From NCBI RefSeq assembly GCF_000582685.1, contig NZ_KK073768.1, positions 160,909-209,014 on the forward strand: a stretch of DNA of 48,106 nt. The letters are read 5' to 3'. This document shows positions 1 to 8,703 of this stretch, piece by piece. The position numbers were made by a program, and so were the translations under genes. The DNA comes from [Scytonema hofmanni] UTEX 2349. GTDB taxonomy: Bacteria; Cyanobacteriota; Cyanobacteriia; Cyanobacteriales; Nostocaceae. The notes under the pieces are model-generated. The model was given only the letters and a program-made list of their open reading frames with translations, had not been told where the DNA came from and made no database searches. Position 1 is the first letter of the stretch, and every line of letters begins with the position of its first letter.

Positions 1-64
1 TTATATATGTACTTCCTAAACCTGAAATCTGCTGTAAATTCAAAGTTTTGGCGATTTTTGCGTC

Positions 65-242
65 ATATCATGTCCTAATAAATAACCATAATAAAAGAAC
101 CCCACCCGCCTGTGGCACCCTCCCCGCAAGCGGTGAGTCCACTCGGCGGTGTCGGTTTCCGTCCCGTCGAAGTGGCGAGGCAGGAGGGGGAGGGTTGGGG
201 AGGGGTTCTTCATCAATTATGGGGATTGCCCGGACATGATAT
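65..242. repeat. MITE-like element with ATATCATGTCC terminal inverted repeats
   Basis: The left end reads ATATCATGTCC (65-75) and the right end CGGACATGATAT (231-242), an inverted pair. The interior is a GC-rich segment of the CCCCTCCCCGC...GCGGGGAGGGG type. A close copy lies at about 24369-24490 and a partial copy begins near 48051, so this is a dispersed family. No coding capacity. The right end stops 9 bases short of the prenyltransferase stop codon. Confidence 0.7.
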
Positions 243-251
243 TACATCTAA

Positions 252-1133
252 TTAGAAAGAGCCGGCAATCATTCCTCCAAGGATAATAAAACCAATCCAA
301 ACATTTTGTTTAAACATTTGAGCGTAAACATCATTAGGAAGGTCTTTTTTAATTAATTGAAGATATTCCCAAACCCAGGCAACAGCAGCAATTGTAAGAC
401 TAATCCAAAATGCATACTTAAGATGCATTAAAACACCTAACCAACTGAGAAAAAAGATGGTTGCAGCAAAGAAAATTCCAATGGCTAGAGGTGCGCGATC
501 GCCAAAAAATAAAGCGCTAGAATTAACTTTAATACGCCGATCATCTTCGCGATCGCTCATTGCGTAAACTGTATCAAATCCTAATGTCCACATCACAGTC
601 GCACCCCAAAGTAACCAAGTTGGTTGAGAGAGGTTTTGCGTCACGGCACTCCAACTAATTAATACACCAAAACCCCAAGCGATGGAAAGCACTAACTGCG
701 GTACAGGAAACACTCGTTTCGCACCGGGATAAAGCAGAATTACGGGTACTGCTGCCACACATAACCAAAAAGAAAGCGGGTTAAGATAAAAGGCAAGAAC
801 TGCTGCACAAAACATCGCAACAATTGCAATAACAATACCAACCTTTATCGAAAGCGCACGAGAAGCAAGAGGACGCAAGCGAGTTCTTTCTACCTGCGGG
901 TCGATGTCGCGATCCCACAAATCATTCACAATGCATCCAGCTGCACTTGTGGCGATCGTTCCTAAAGCGATGACAGCAACTAGCGGTAAAGGTGGTTTCC
1001 CTGAAGCTGCCAAAAACACAGCCCAAAGAGCAGGTATCATCAAGATTAACCGTCCTTCTGGTTTGTGCCATCGCAATAGTCGGATAATCACAAGCCACAT
1101 TGGTTCGGTGTTGCTTTCTGGTGTCGTCAGCAT
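252..1133 (-). CDS. ubiA: 4-hydroxybenzoate polyprenyltransferase (UbiA family)
   Basis: This membrane prenyltransferase transfers a solanesyl chain to 4-hydroxybenzoate, the committed step of plastoquinone synthesis in cyanobacteria. The first Asp-rich motif NDLWDRDID is at residues 70-78; the second, DTVYAMSDREDDRR, is near residue 190. Both bind the Mg-diphosphate of the prenyl donor. The rest is a series of hydrophobic helices, and 293 aa is normal for the family. The ATG at 1133 has no strong Shine-Dalgarno; Met12 is an alternative. It is transcribed away from ppx across a repeat-filled gap of about 1 kb. ubiD, the next decarboxylation step, is at 34065 in this window. Substrate is assigned from family knowledge and could be another aromatic acceptor. 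Confidence 0.9.
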   Translation of the reverse strand: MLTTPESNTEPMWLVIIRLLRWHKPEGRLILMIPALWAVFLAASGKPPLPLVAVIALGTIATSAAGCIVNDLWDRDIDPQVERTRLRPLASRALSIKVGIVIAIVAMFCAAVLAFYLNPLSFWLCVAAVPVILLYPGAKRVFPVPQLVLSIAWGFGVLISWSAVTQNLSQPTWLLWGATVMWTLGFDTVYAMSDREDDRRIKVNSSALFFGDRAPLAIGIFFAATIFFLSWLGVLMHLKYAFWISLTIAAVAWVWEYLQLIKKDLPNDVYAQMFKQNVWIGFIILGGMIAGSF

Positions 1134-1396
1134 AGATGGGAAAAATAACTAGAGAGAGATGAGTTAATACATCTTTACATTTATAGAATAACGCTGTGTG
1201 CAACTTTCTCACAAACCTAACCCCCAACCCCTTCCCTACAAGGGAAGGGGAGCAAGAATCAAAGCCTCTCTCCCTGTGGGGGAGAGGAATGGAAGCGGGG
1301 TTTCAAGAATAAGTCGCACATCGCGTATAGAATAGCTTTATTTGCTATTTTTGACGCTCCCTACGGTGTAGACACAAGTCGTCCTCAAGAACAACC

Positions 1397-1508
1397 GCCT
1401 CAGAATGAATTCTGAGGCTAATAGCTAAAGTCGTCTAAAGACGACTGAACAAGGGTTTGAGTCCACTTAAGTGGAATGCGTGCTATTAGCCCAGAAATTT
1501 ATTTCTGG
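1397..1508. repeat. Modular hairpin array, copy 1
   Basis: Four successive short hairpins: GCCTCAGAAT/ATTCTGAGGC (1397-1418), AGTCGTCT/AGACGACT (1429-1446), the palindrome TCCACTTAAGTGGA (1462-1475) and CCAGAAAT/ATTTCTGG (1491-1508). Linkers contain TAATAGCTAAAG or GCTATTAG. An inverted, diverged copy occurs near 21765-21919, where stem changes are compensatory. Confidence 0.65.
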
Positions 1509-1773
1509 GTGGGTGATGCTGCTAATCGAGATTGCTGCAAGATATCAGAACCGGCAAATTGCCAGCATCGTACTACAAAAACAAGAAGATGCTTTTACCA
1601 ATGTACAGTTTTGCGTAAAAGCGTAGCGTTTTTAAATGCATCGGGTCACAATCGAATTGTGTCGAGTCACAATCGCATTGCAGGGTGTTGCCAAATTTAA
1701 TTTCCTACGAATTAATCAAATGCTGTACTTGGTATAATATTGCATAAACTCATGTTGAAAATTTATCAGGAAA

Positions 1774-1820
1774 ACTCTGCGTCACTCTGCGTTTACCTCT
1801 GCGCTCCTCTGCGTTAAAAA
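1774..1820. repeat. Tandem heptamer-like CTCTGCG tract
   Basis: The motif CTCTGCG recurs four times with short variable spacers just upstream of the ppx promoter region. Short tandem heptamer repeats are typical of filamentous cyanobacterial intergenic DNA. No function is evident. Confidence 0.5.
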
Positions 1821-1880
1821 ACGCTACGAACTGATGGAACGGTTCGGATAAGGATTTTTGATAAAAATTATAGATCACAA

Positions 1881-1903
1881 AGACGCGATAAATCGCCGTC
1901 TCT
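1881..1903. repeat. GTAGAGACG-family hairpin (diverged)
   Basis: An inverted repeat around AGACGCGAT/ATCGCCGTCT, a diverged member of the family with GTAGAGACG ends found many times in this window (for example 4543, 24300, 33035). It lies in the leader region of ppx. Confidence 0.5.
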
Positions 1904-2166
1904 ACAAAGGACTGATTATTATAGCAAAAAGCTGTTTGAATGCGATTAAAATCGCACGGGTCGCTTGTATCTCAGCCCTTTTAGGGACTGAGCTTTACGC
2001 TAACCAGGAAACTTGTAAAATAGATAAGGTAATTGAGCATCTATTGAGCATTAACAATAGTATAAAATCATGCTCAAAATATAGGGTACTGCATTTAGGG
2101 TATTTGAGCATCTACATTGGAACATTAATTAGGAATTCTTACTCAAAAGTATTAAAAATACGAAAT

Positions 2167-3819
2167 ATGGGACTTAATTTAGTTTCAGCTAGCAGTGAGA
2201 GTACTCCAACTCAAACAGTTGAGCAACACCGGATTATTGCTGCGATTGACTTAGGGACAAATTCTCTGCATATGGTAATTGTGCGGATTGAACCAACATT
2301 ACCAGCTTTTAGCATTATTGCTAGAGAAAAAGAAACTGTGAGATTAGGCGATCGCAATCTCAAAACTGGAGAGCTTAAACCAGAGATAATGGAAAAAGCG
2401 ATCGCTGCTTTGGGACGCTTTCAAGAAGTTGCGAAAACTCTCAATGCCGAAACAACAATTGCGGTAGCAACTAGCGCTGTGCGGGAAGCACCCAACGGTA
2501 AAGATTTTTTGCAAAGGATAGAATCTGAATTGAGTTTAAACGTTGACTTGATTTCTGGTCAAGAAGAAGCACGACGCATCTACTTGGGTGTATTGTCGGG
2601 GATGGAATTTAACAACCAGCCTCACTTTATCATCGATATTGGCGGCGGTTCCACAGAAATAATTTTAGGCGATAGTCACGAAGCGCGAGTTCTCACCAGT
2701 ACTAAAGTTGGTGCAGTGCGATTAACGAGCGAGTTAATTACTACCGATCCCATCAGTAATGCCGAGTTTCAGTACTTGCAAGATTACGCACGGGGTACAT
2801 TGGAACGTTCTGTAGAAGAAGTGCAAGCTAACATCCAGATGGGAGAAACTCCCCGTTTGGTAGGAACTTCCGGCACTATTGAAACTTTAGCGCTAATCAA
2901 CGCACGGGAAAAGTCTGGTTCTGTCCCAGCAACGCTTAACCGCTACGAGTTTAGTTTAAAAGATTTGCGGGAGTTGGTCAATCGCTTGCGGAAACTGAAT
3001 TACTCAGAACGGGCAGAGATTCCGGGAATGCCAGAGAGACGGTCGGAAGTGATACTTGCAGGTGCCGTAATATTACAGGAAGCAATGACCCTTTTAGGCG
3101 CTGAATCGCTGACAGTGTGTGAGCGATCGCTGCGGGAAGGTGTAATTGTAGACTGGATGTTGACCCACGGCTTGATTGAAGATAAACTGCGTTACCAAGG
3201 TTCGGTGAGGGAGCGGAGTGTTCTCAAACAAGCAAAAAAATACAACGTTAACTTAGAACATAGCGATCGCGTTGCCGAATTTGCCCTGTCGTTATTTAAC
3301 CAAACTCATGGTAAATTACACAATTGGGGTGCAGAAGAAAGAGAATTACTATGGGCAGCGGCGATTTTACACAATTGCGGTCATTATGTCAACCATAGCG
3401 CTCACCACAAGCACTCTTACTATCTAATTCGCAATGGGGAGTTACTTGGTTATACAGAAACAGAGATAGAAATCATTGCTAATTTAGCGCGTTATCATCG
3501 CAAATCACCGCCGAAGAAAAAGCATGAAAATTATGCTAATCTACTGCACAAAGAAGACAGACAAATTGTCAGCAAATTGAGTCCAATGTTAAGATTAGCA
3601 GTTGCACTTGATCGAAGGCAAATTGGGGCAATAGCACGAGTGGAGTGTGAATACAATCTGGATTCTCAGGAATTACATCTGCATATTTTTCCATCTCAAC
3701 CTGATGACGACTGTGCCTTAGAACTCTGGAGTGTGGATTTAAAAAAAGATGTCTTGGAAGCAGAATTTGGGTTGAAATTAGTCGCTACCTTGGAAACCTC
3801 TGCTGTCGCAGTTAGCTAG
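2167..3819 (+). CDS. ppx: Ppx/GppA exopolyphosphatase
   Basis: Cytosolic enzyme predicted to hydrolyse terminal phosphates of polyphosphate, or the pppGpp 5' phosphate. Near the N-terminus DLGTNSLHMVIVRI is the phosphate-1 motif of the ASKHA fold, IDIGGGSTEI (about residue 158) is phosphate-2, and VGTSGTIETL follows. The C-terminal third is the HD-like domain, with WAAAILHNCGHYVNHSAHH. The ATG at 2167 gives 550 aa, the usual cyanobacterial length. An in-frame TTG at 1858 would add about 100 residues read through a hairpin repeat, so it is rejected. The gene stands alone. A phosphate-transport cluster occurs 23 kb away; a functional link is only thematic. Confidence 0.9.
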   Translation: MGLNLVSASSESTPTQTVEQHRIIAAIDLGTNSLHMVIVRIEPTLPAFSIIAREKETVRLGDRNLKTGELKPEIMEKAIAALGRFQEVAKTLNAETTIAVATSAVREAPNGKDFLQRIESELSLNVDLISGQEEARRIYLGVLSGMEFNNQPHFIIDIGGGSTEIILGDSHEARVLTSTKVGAVRLTSELITTDPISNAEFQYLQDYARGTLERSVEEVQANIQMGETPRLVGTSGTIETLALINAREKSGSVPATLNRYEFSLKDLRELVNRLRKLNYSERAEIPGMPERRSEVILAGAVILQEAMTLLGAESLTVCERSLREGVIVDWMLTHGLIEDKLRYQGSVRERSVLKQAKKYNVNLEHSDRVAEFALSLFNQTHGKLHNWGAEERELLWAAAILHNCGHYVNHSAHHKHSYYLIRNGELLGYTETEIEIIANLARYHRKSPPKKKHENYANLLHKEDRQIVSKLSPMLRLAVALDRRQIGAIARVECEYNLDSQELHLHIFPSQPDDDCALELWSVDLKKDVLEAEFGLKLVATLETSAVAVS

Positions 3820-4055
3820 ATAAAAGTAGGGTGCGTTAAGTAGGTGCAACTGACCCTAATAATAGGCTTGGTTTTTGTACCCGCCACAGAGTATAATCCC
3901 TCCATACCATGATTATCTGAGAAAACGCTGAGTTTTAACTGAACTTATTCTCAGCATAAATTCATGAAAATCATGGTTTGCTTCTCAGATGAACTTCAGT
4001 AGTAACTGAGATGCTTTAATCAGTCGAAGGATAACTCAAAAACGAGGAGTAACGA

Positions 4056-4433
4056 ATGAAACTTACATCTATTCTTGCAACCGCTGCCCTAGTAGGTTTT
4101 TCCACATTTTCCAATGTTCCCTTACAGGTAATTAATCCTTCACTAGCTCAAGTATCAGCTCAACAGCCCGGTGAAGGTACAAGCTTGACTGTTGACCAAA
4201 AGATTTCCATGATCCTCGCAAATAAGGGTAAACCTGAGAGTGCCCAAATGATGCGGGAATACTTTCCCAAAGAGCTTTCACCAATAGGGATTCAACCAGG
4301 TGGTGCAGGTATGGTAGTTAGCCTTTATAGCAAACAAAGTAATGTAACCTTCTCTTTATGTACAATGTTCGATGTAGTTGTAGCGGCAAAGAAAGGTAGA
4401 ATAGCTAAGTTCCCACCCGCTGAAGTAAAATAA
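4056..4433 (+). CDS. Small secreted hypothetical protein
   Basis: 125 aa with a clear signal peptide: basic MKLTS, a hydrophobic stretch, then likely cleavage after SLAQVSAQ. The mature part is about 90 residues, with a helix-like segment (DQKISMILANKGKPESAQMM) followed by a Gly-rich, beta-like stretch. A strong ribosome site (GAGGAG, 7 bases upstream) supports the ATG. I do not recognise a family. It is monocistronic, followed by an inverted repeat that could end transcription. Predicted location is periplasm or outside the cell. That it is a real gene is well supported; function is unknown. Confidence 0.75.
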   Translation: MKLTSILATAALVGFSTFSNVPLQVINPSLAQVSAQQPGEGTSLTVDQKISMILANKGKPESAQMMREYFPKELSPIGIQPGGAGMVVSLYSKQSNVTFSLCTMFDVVVAAKKGRIAKFPPAEVK

Positions 4434-4448
4434 GGCACTTGCCAAGAA

Positions 4449-4520
4449 AAAAGATACCAGCGCTCACATCCAACTCCACCACACACAATCAGCAATTCAA
4501 ATATAGGGCTGGTATCTTTT
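4449..4520 (+). terminator. Inverted repeat after the secreted-protein gene
   Basis: AAAAGATACCAGC (4449-4461) is perfectly complementary to GCTGGTATCTTTT (4508-4520), 13 base pairs enclosing a 46-base loop and starting 15 bases after the stop codon. The right arm ends in a T run. It could be a long-loop terminator or a 3' stabiliser. Confidence 0.45.
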
Positions 4521-4542
4521 AGACATAGAAATTAAAAAAGAA

Positions 4543-4572
4543 TGTAGAGACGCGACATGTCGCGTCTCTACA
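4543..4572. repeat. GTAGAGACG-family perfect palindrome
   Basis: A perfect 30-base palindrome with half-site TGTAGAGACGCGACA, followed by CATTGATTCTGGATAATGC, a flank that also occurs inverted next to the copy at 41236. Member of the dispersed hairpin family. Confidence 0.75.
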
Positions 4573-4647
4573 TTGATTCTGGATAATGCATATTTAAATT
4601 CGCTCAATGTCTAATAAATACTTTGTCAAAAGATCCATTCATGAGTG

Positions 4648-4750
4648 ATATCATGTCCGGGTAATTAAGATTAATAAAAACACTACAACAGTCCTAGAGA
4701 CGTTCCGGCGGAACGTCTCTACAGTATATGTAATTTGTCGGACATGATAT
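4648..4750. repeat. MITE-like element with nested hairpin
   Basis: The ends are ATATCATGTCCG (4648-4659) and CGGACATGATAT (4739-4750), an exact 12-base inverted repeat. The interior carries a GAGACGTTCC/GGAACGTCTC hairpin (4696-4720) of the GTAGAGACG family, so one repeat type is nested inside another. Related elements occur at 24273, 24503 and 42403. Confidence 0.75.
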
Positions 4751-4858
4751 GAAATTATTCTAACTTTTGACTCATAACTGCTTCAAGAGGAATGGTATAA
4801 CATTTAAACTAATAATTAACTGATTTTTAACAGACTCGATCGCCAAAAATAAGAAATC

Positions 4859-7150
4859 ATGAAAATGTCTAAAATTGGTGTTCAACGCTTAGAAAATCGA
4901 ATCCCCAAGCCAGTGGTTCGTCCCCAATGGGCATCTTTAGTAATGCTGGGTGCGATCGCTATATCTGCTGCAATAGTAGCGGCATGGTTTGCAGGGGAAG
5001 GCGTTATCAGTCATATTTTTGCTCATATTAACGTCCTGCAAACTTCGCCACCAATGTGGCTAGAAGCGCCAATGGTAGCAGGAAAGTATCTGGTTGCCCC
5101 AACTATTATTTTACTAGCGATCGCGTTAGTAATTATGAAAGTTTCCCCAGTACCTCGCCCTCGCTCGCGATTTCTAGTGGCAGGAATTCTGTTGGTGTTG
5201 ACTATCCGATATCTTGTTTGGCGATCGCTTTCCACTCTCAACTTGAGCAACCCTCTAAATGGTACCTTCAGTTTGGCTTTGTTTTTCTTAGAAATGCTGA
5301 TGCTCACTAGTAATTTGATTCAGATTTTTTTGATGCTGAAGCACAAAGAGCGTCCTTGGGAAGCAGACGAAAAAGCAGTTGCTGTAATTGAAGGCACTTT
5401 CACGCCCAGTGTAGATATTTTCGTACCAACTTACAATGAACCACTGTTTATTTTGCAGCGGACAATCATCGGTTGTCAAGCTCTGGACTACCCAAAGAAA
5501 AAAGTTTATTTGTTAGATGATACCAAACGTCCAGAAGTGCAAGCCCTGGCTTTAGAATTGGGTTGTGAATACATGACCCGCTCTGATAATCGTCACGCCA
5601 AAGCGGGGAATTTAAATCATGCGATCGCTCGTACTGACGGAGATTTAATTGTCGTTTTTGATGCTGATTTTGTCCCCACGGAAAATTTTCTCACCCGCAC
5701 AGTTGGCTTTTTCCAAGATGAACAAATTGGCTTGGTGCAGACACCGCAAAGCTTCTACAACTTCGATCCCATTGCCCAAAATCTGGGGTTAGAAAACATT
5801 CTCATACCAGAAGAAGAAGTATTTTACCGCCAAATTCAACCGCTTCGCGATAGCGCAGGCAGTGTAACTTGTGCTGGTACTTCTTTTGTGGTAAGGCGAA
5901 GTGCATTAAAAACAGTTGGCGGTTTTGTTACCGACTCTCTCAGCGAAGATTACTTCACCGGTATTCGACTTTCGGCACAAGGCTATCGCTTAGTTTACTT
6001 AGATGAAAAATTGAGCGCAGGTTTGGCAGCTGATAACATGGCAGATCAAGCAACTCAACGTCTGCGTTGGGCGCAAGGTACACTCCAAGCATTTTTCATT
6101 GAAGCGAATCCTCTCACCATTCACGGATTGCGACCTTGGCAACGACTAGCGCACTTCAGCGGATTGCTACACTGGTTTTCGAGTATTTCCCTTGTCGGTT
6201 TTTTGATTGCACCTTTAGTTTATTCGTTTTTGGGAGCGATCCCGATTAGAGCAAATCCCTCAGAAATGCTGTATTACTTTTTGCCCTACTATGTGGTGCA
6301 ATTCTCAGTATTTTCCTGGCTAAATTACCGCAGCAGTTCGGCATTATTGTCAAATATCTACTCAGCTGTACTGGCATTTCCCATTGCATATACGGTAATT
6401 CAAGTCATGCTGAATCCGTTTTCTCGCGGTTTTAAAGTGACACCAAAAGGAACTGGAAGCGATCGCTTTTCTTTCAACTGGAAACTAGCCTTACCTTTGA
6501 TTGTATTATTTGTTGGCACGGCAGTCAGCTTATGGCGCAACTTAGGGATATTTCTCCTCAAAGGTGCTTGGCAGACAATGCCATTAGAAGCTGCCCAACA
6601 AGTTAAGGGACTCGGTTTAGGTTGGTTGTGGAGCATTTACAATCTAATTGTCCTTGCTATTGCCTTGTTGGTCTTGCTAGATATTCCCAAAACTGACCCC
6701 TACGCTTGGTTTGACTTGCGGCGTACCGTGCGCTTAGATATAAAAAATCATGCTGAAAAAAATGTTTCTCTGTGGGGGATAACCACAAAGATTTCCGAAA
6801 TAGGAGCGGAAATTGCCTTAACACAAGCGGGTTTGCCGGAAATCAAGCCAGGAGAATTCTTACCCCTAACTTTGGAAATTATGGAGGCAAAATTAACCTT
6901 GCAAGGCATTGTTACGCAAACTAGCTTTCAAGAAGAATTTCCCACAGTTCGAGTCATGTTTGAAGAGGTAAACCTGACTCAGCATCGTTCCTTAGTAAAA
7001 ATGCTGTTCTGTCGTCCTGGTCAGTGGCGGCGCTCATTGGCACCCGGAGAGTTACAATCTTTATGGTTGTTATTTAAAATTTTGTTCAAACCAAGAGTGT
7101 TATTTGGTCGCAATGCTGATACAAGTGCGATCGCAGTTGTCAAAGGCTGA
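4859..7150 (+). CDS. BcsA-like cellulose synthase-family glycosyltransferase
   Basis: An inner-membrane family 2 processive glycosyltransferase that probably makes an extracellular beta-glucan. N-terminal membrane helices precede the catalytic domain: VDIFVPTYNEP (about residue 184), the DxD motif DADF (267), SEDY (about 361) and QRLRW (400) are the D, DxD, TED-like and QxxRW signatures. More helices follow. The C-terminal 140 residues resemble a PilZ domain, with RRTVR near residue 620 and SEIGAEI further on, which suggests c-di-GMP control, although the second motif is a weak match. 763 aa fits BcsA-type enzymes. No bcsB or other cellulose gene is adjacent, so it may act alone or with distant partners. 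The polymer is inferred, not shown. Confidence 0.85.
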   Translation: MKMSKIGVQRLENRIPKPVVRPQWASLVMLGAIAISAAIVAAWFAGEGVISHIFAHINVLQTSPPMWLEAPMVAGKYLVAPTIILLAIALVIMKVSPVPRPRSRFLVAGILLVLTIRYLVWRSLSTLNLSNPLNGTFSLALFFLEMLMLTSNLIQIFLMLKHKERPWEADEKAVAVIEGTFTPSVDIFVPTYNEPLFILQRTIIGCQALDYPKKKVYLLDDTKRPEVQALALELGCEYMTRSDNRHAKAGNLNHAIARTDGDLIVVFDADFVPTENFLTRTVGFFQDEQIGLVQTPQSFYNFDPIAQNLGLENILIPEEEVFYRQIQPLRDSAGSVTCAGTSFVVRRSALKTVGGFVTDSLSEDYFTGIRLSAQGYRLVYLDEKLSAGLAADNMADQATQRLRWAQGTLQAFFIEANPLTIHGLRPWQRLAHFSGLLHWFSSISLVGFLIAPLVYSFLGAIPIRANPSEMLYYFLPYYVVQFSVFSWLNYRSSSALLSNIYSAVLAFPIAYTVIQVMLNPFSRGFKVTPKGTGSDRFSFNWKLALPLIVLFVGTAVSLWRNLGIFLLKGAWQTMPLEAAQQVKGLGLGWLWSIYNLIVLAIALLVLLDIPKTDPYAWFDLRRTVRLDIKNHAEKNVSLWGITTKISEIGAEIALTQAGLPEIKPGEFLPLTLEIMEAKLTLQGIVTQTSFQEEFPTVRVMFEEVNLTQHRSLVKMLFCRPGQWRRSLAPGELQSLWLLFKILFKPRVLFGRNADTSAIAVVKG

Positions 7151-7387
7151 TCCGGGGAGCGGAACGCACACTAGACTTCTTGCAGAAGTAGGGGAAAGGG
7201 GAAAGGGAAAAGGGCATGAAAAAACATACATTTATAGACTTTTGCAAGAGGTCTACTTAACAAGAGAAAATGCTGAGTAGAAGCTTAGTTTTATTTGCAG
7301 ATAAATTCAGATTAGTTTCACTACCAATTGGGATGCTTTCTTTAGTGGTGATTTCCGAAAAGTACCGTAGTCTTTTAGAGGTGTGAT

Positions 7388-8122
7388 ATGGAAGTAAGAG
7401 ATGTGATGTTGCTGCTGCATCCTGCGATCGCTGTAATTGTCGTTTATCCTTTAATTGGTATCGTCGTCAACCGCGCTTTCCAAGTTCGTCAGCGACGCTT
7501 AGAAACTGCAACAGAGGGTAAGAGTAAAATTCCCCCAGTTGTCGGACAAGAACATGTTAAATTAGGACGCGCTTTGACAGCAGCAGTTGTCGGGATTGTT
7601 TTAATCGGGTTGGCTTTCAGTATATTTAGCCACATCTTAGAAAAACAAGTTTGGACAAAAACTCCATTTAAAGTCATTTTAATTACCTTATTTTTTGTCG
7701 CAGCGATCGCTTCATTAGCCCTGCTTTATAAAGCAACCGATAAGATGTGGCGGGGGATTTTTGCTACCCTTAGTGGGATAGCTATAGTGATAGTTGGTTG
7801 TCAGGATGGTGTCTATCGTCAAGATAACCAATGGTATATTTCTCACTACTATTATGGTGTTGCTGTCGCTTTCTTGATGATTTTCTCTCTAGCGATTTTG
7901 CCAGATATCTATAAAGATAAAACAAATCGCTGGCGTAAAGTTCACATCGCTTTAAATTCTATCGCTGCGTTAATGTTTATCGCCCAAGGAATTACAGGAG
8001 CGCTGACATTAGTGGAAGTTCCTTTAAGTTGGCAAGAATCCTATGTCCAAAAGCTTTACGAACAACAGTGCCAAACTAAACCCTGTACAATCCAAGCACC
8101 AAATATGGCTCCGAAGCCTTAA
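7388..8122 (+). CDS. DUF4079 family membrane protein
   Basis: 244 aa with several hydrophobic segments: LLLHPAIAVIVVYPLIGIVV at the N-terminus, helices near residues 60-80 and 95-115, a pair around 150-175 and one near 195-215. His residues in the helices recall b561-type membrane cytochromes, but I cannot prove haem binding. The N-terminal pattern and size fit the cyanobacterial DUF4079 family, whose function is unknown. An AGAGGTG ribosome site precedes the ATG. The gene follows the glycosyltransferase by 237 bases on the same strand, but the gap holds repeat-like purine runs, so an operon is uncertain. Confidence 0.75.
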   Translation: MEVRDVMLLLHPAIAVIVVYPLIGIVVNRAFQVRQRRLETATEGKSKIPPVVGQEHVKLGRALTAAVVGIVLIGLAFSIFSHILEKQVWTKTPFKVILITLFFVAAIASLALLYKATDKMWRGIFATLSGIAIVIVGCQDGVYRQDNQWYISHYYYGVAVAFLMIFSLAILPDIYKDKTNRWRKVHIALNSIAALMFIAQGITGALTLVEVPLSWQESYVQKLYEQQCQTKPCTIQAPNMAPKP

Positions 8123-8190
8123 AAAGGGGACTGGGGATTAGGGATTGGGAAGATATCTATAAATACCCTTCAGTTAAGCCCCAAATCCTT

Positions 8191-8219
8191 GTAGAGACGT
8201 AGCAATGCTACCTCTCTAC
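8191..8219. repeat. GTAGAGACG-family hairpin
   Basis: GTAGAGACGTAGC and its near complement GCTACCTCTCTAC, separated by 3 bases. It lies between the convergent DUF4079 and zinc-ribbon genes and could terminate both. Confidence 0.6.
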
Positions 8220-8232
8220 ATACCATTTTTTA

Positions 8233-8439
8233 CTATACTTTATAAATCGGCATTTCTTCATGACAGCGGCTACAACGCCAGTATACTCCTTGCGATCGCA
8301 TGTGACGAAGCAAAACACCTGAACAGCAAAGGCAAGTATGTCTGCCCTTCATGGATTGTTTAAGGGTCATGGAGGCAGTTCCTTGGGTACAAATAGGGAT
8401 TAGCCAATCTGACAATTGATTATTTGGTAAAGCGATCAT
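8233..8439 (-). CDS. Mini zinc-ribbon protein, paralogue 1
   Basis: About 68 aa. The C-terminal half reads CLCCSG, then LLRHMRS, then CSRCHEEMP: two Cys pairs about 25 residues apart, a likely zinc ribbon. The protein at 42578-42796 shares this signature (CPCCSG, LLQHIRG, CRNCWQTMP), with the ribbon at its N-terminus instead, so the two are paralogues with different extensions. The ATG at 8439 follows a usable AAGG site; the TTG at 8445 is the only longer option. Function unknown; nucleic-acid or protein binding is a guess. Confidence 0.6.
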   Translation of the reverse strand: MIALPNNQLSDWLIPICTQGTASMTLKQSMKGRHTCLCCSGVLLRHMRSQGVYWRCSRCHEEMPIYKV

Positions 8440-8703
8440 ATACAAAACCTTGATTCAATTGGATTGATAATCCTGGTTATGGCGATTCTCGGTTGTGTAC
8501 AATACATTCTGACGGGGCATTCCTACGTTTGCCTTACGATTTATAAATTGCACGCGATTGAGAACCGCTTTATTAACTAGCATGACAAGCTCTGGTTTGA
8601 TTTCCTGAATGAATTGATTGATTACGATACAAAACGCAACGAAGATTATTTGTCTTTCCCAGCAAACAACCCCTTTCCCTTTACCCTTCCCCCTTCCCCC
8701 TCT
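8440..8703. other. Intergenic region, zinc-ribbon to NACHT gene
   Basis: No gene seen. The left part should carry the zinc-ribbon promoter. The right end is a pyrimidine-rich tract (about 8662-8703) of CCCTTTCC-like repeats, similar to the purine tracts near 7190 and 13250 on the other strand. Confidence 0.5.

Larger units (their letters stand above)
1134..2166. other. Repeat-rich intergenic region between ubiA and ppx
   Basis: No convincing gene is present. It holds GC-rich repeat halves (about 1216-1290), a hairpin array (1397-1508), a CTCTGCG-type tandem heptamer tract (about 1774-1820) and a GTAGAGACG-family hairpin (1881-1903). Open frames here run through the repeats and look accidental. 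The ppx promoter should lie in the AT-rich last 200 bases. Confidence 0.6.

Noticed and set aside
1476..1700. 74-codon frame in the ubiA-ppx gap
   Set aside because: It crosses the hairpin array and has a composition unlike a protein.
1858..2166. N-terminal extension of Ppx from a TTG
   Set aside because: It would translate a hairpin repeat and add about 100 residues absent from the family; ATG 2167 gives the normal length.
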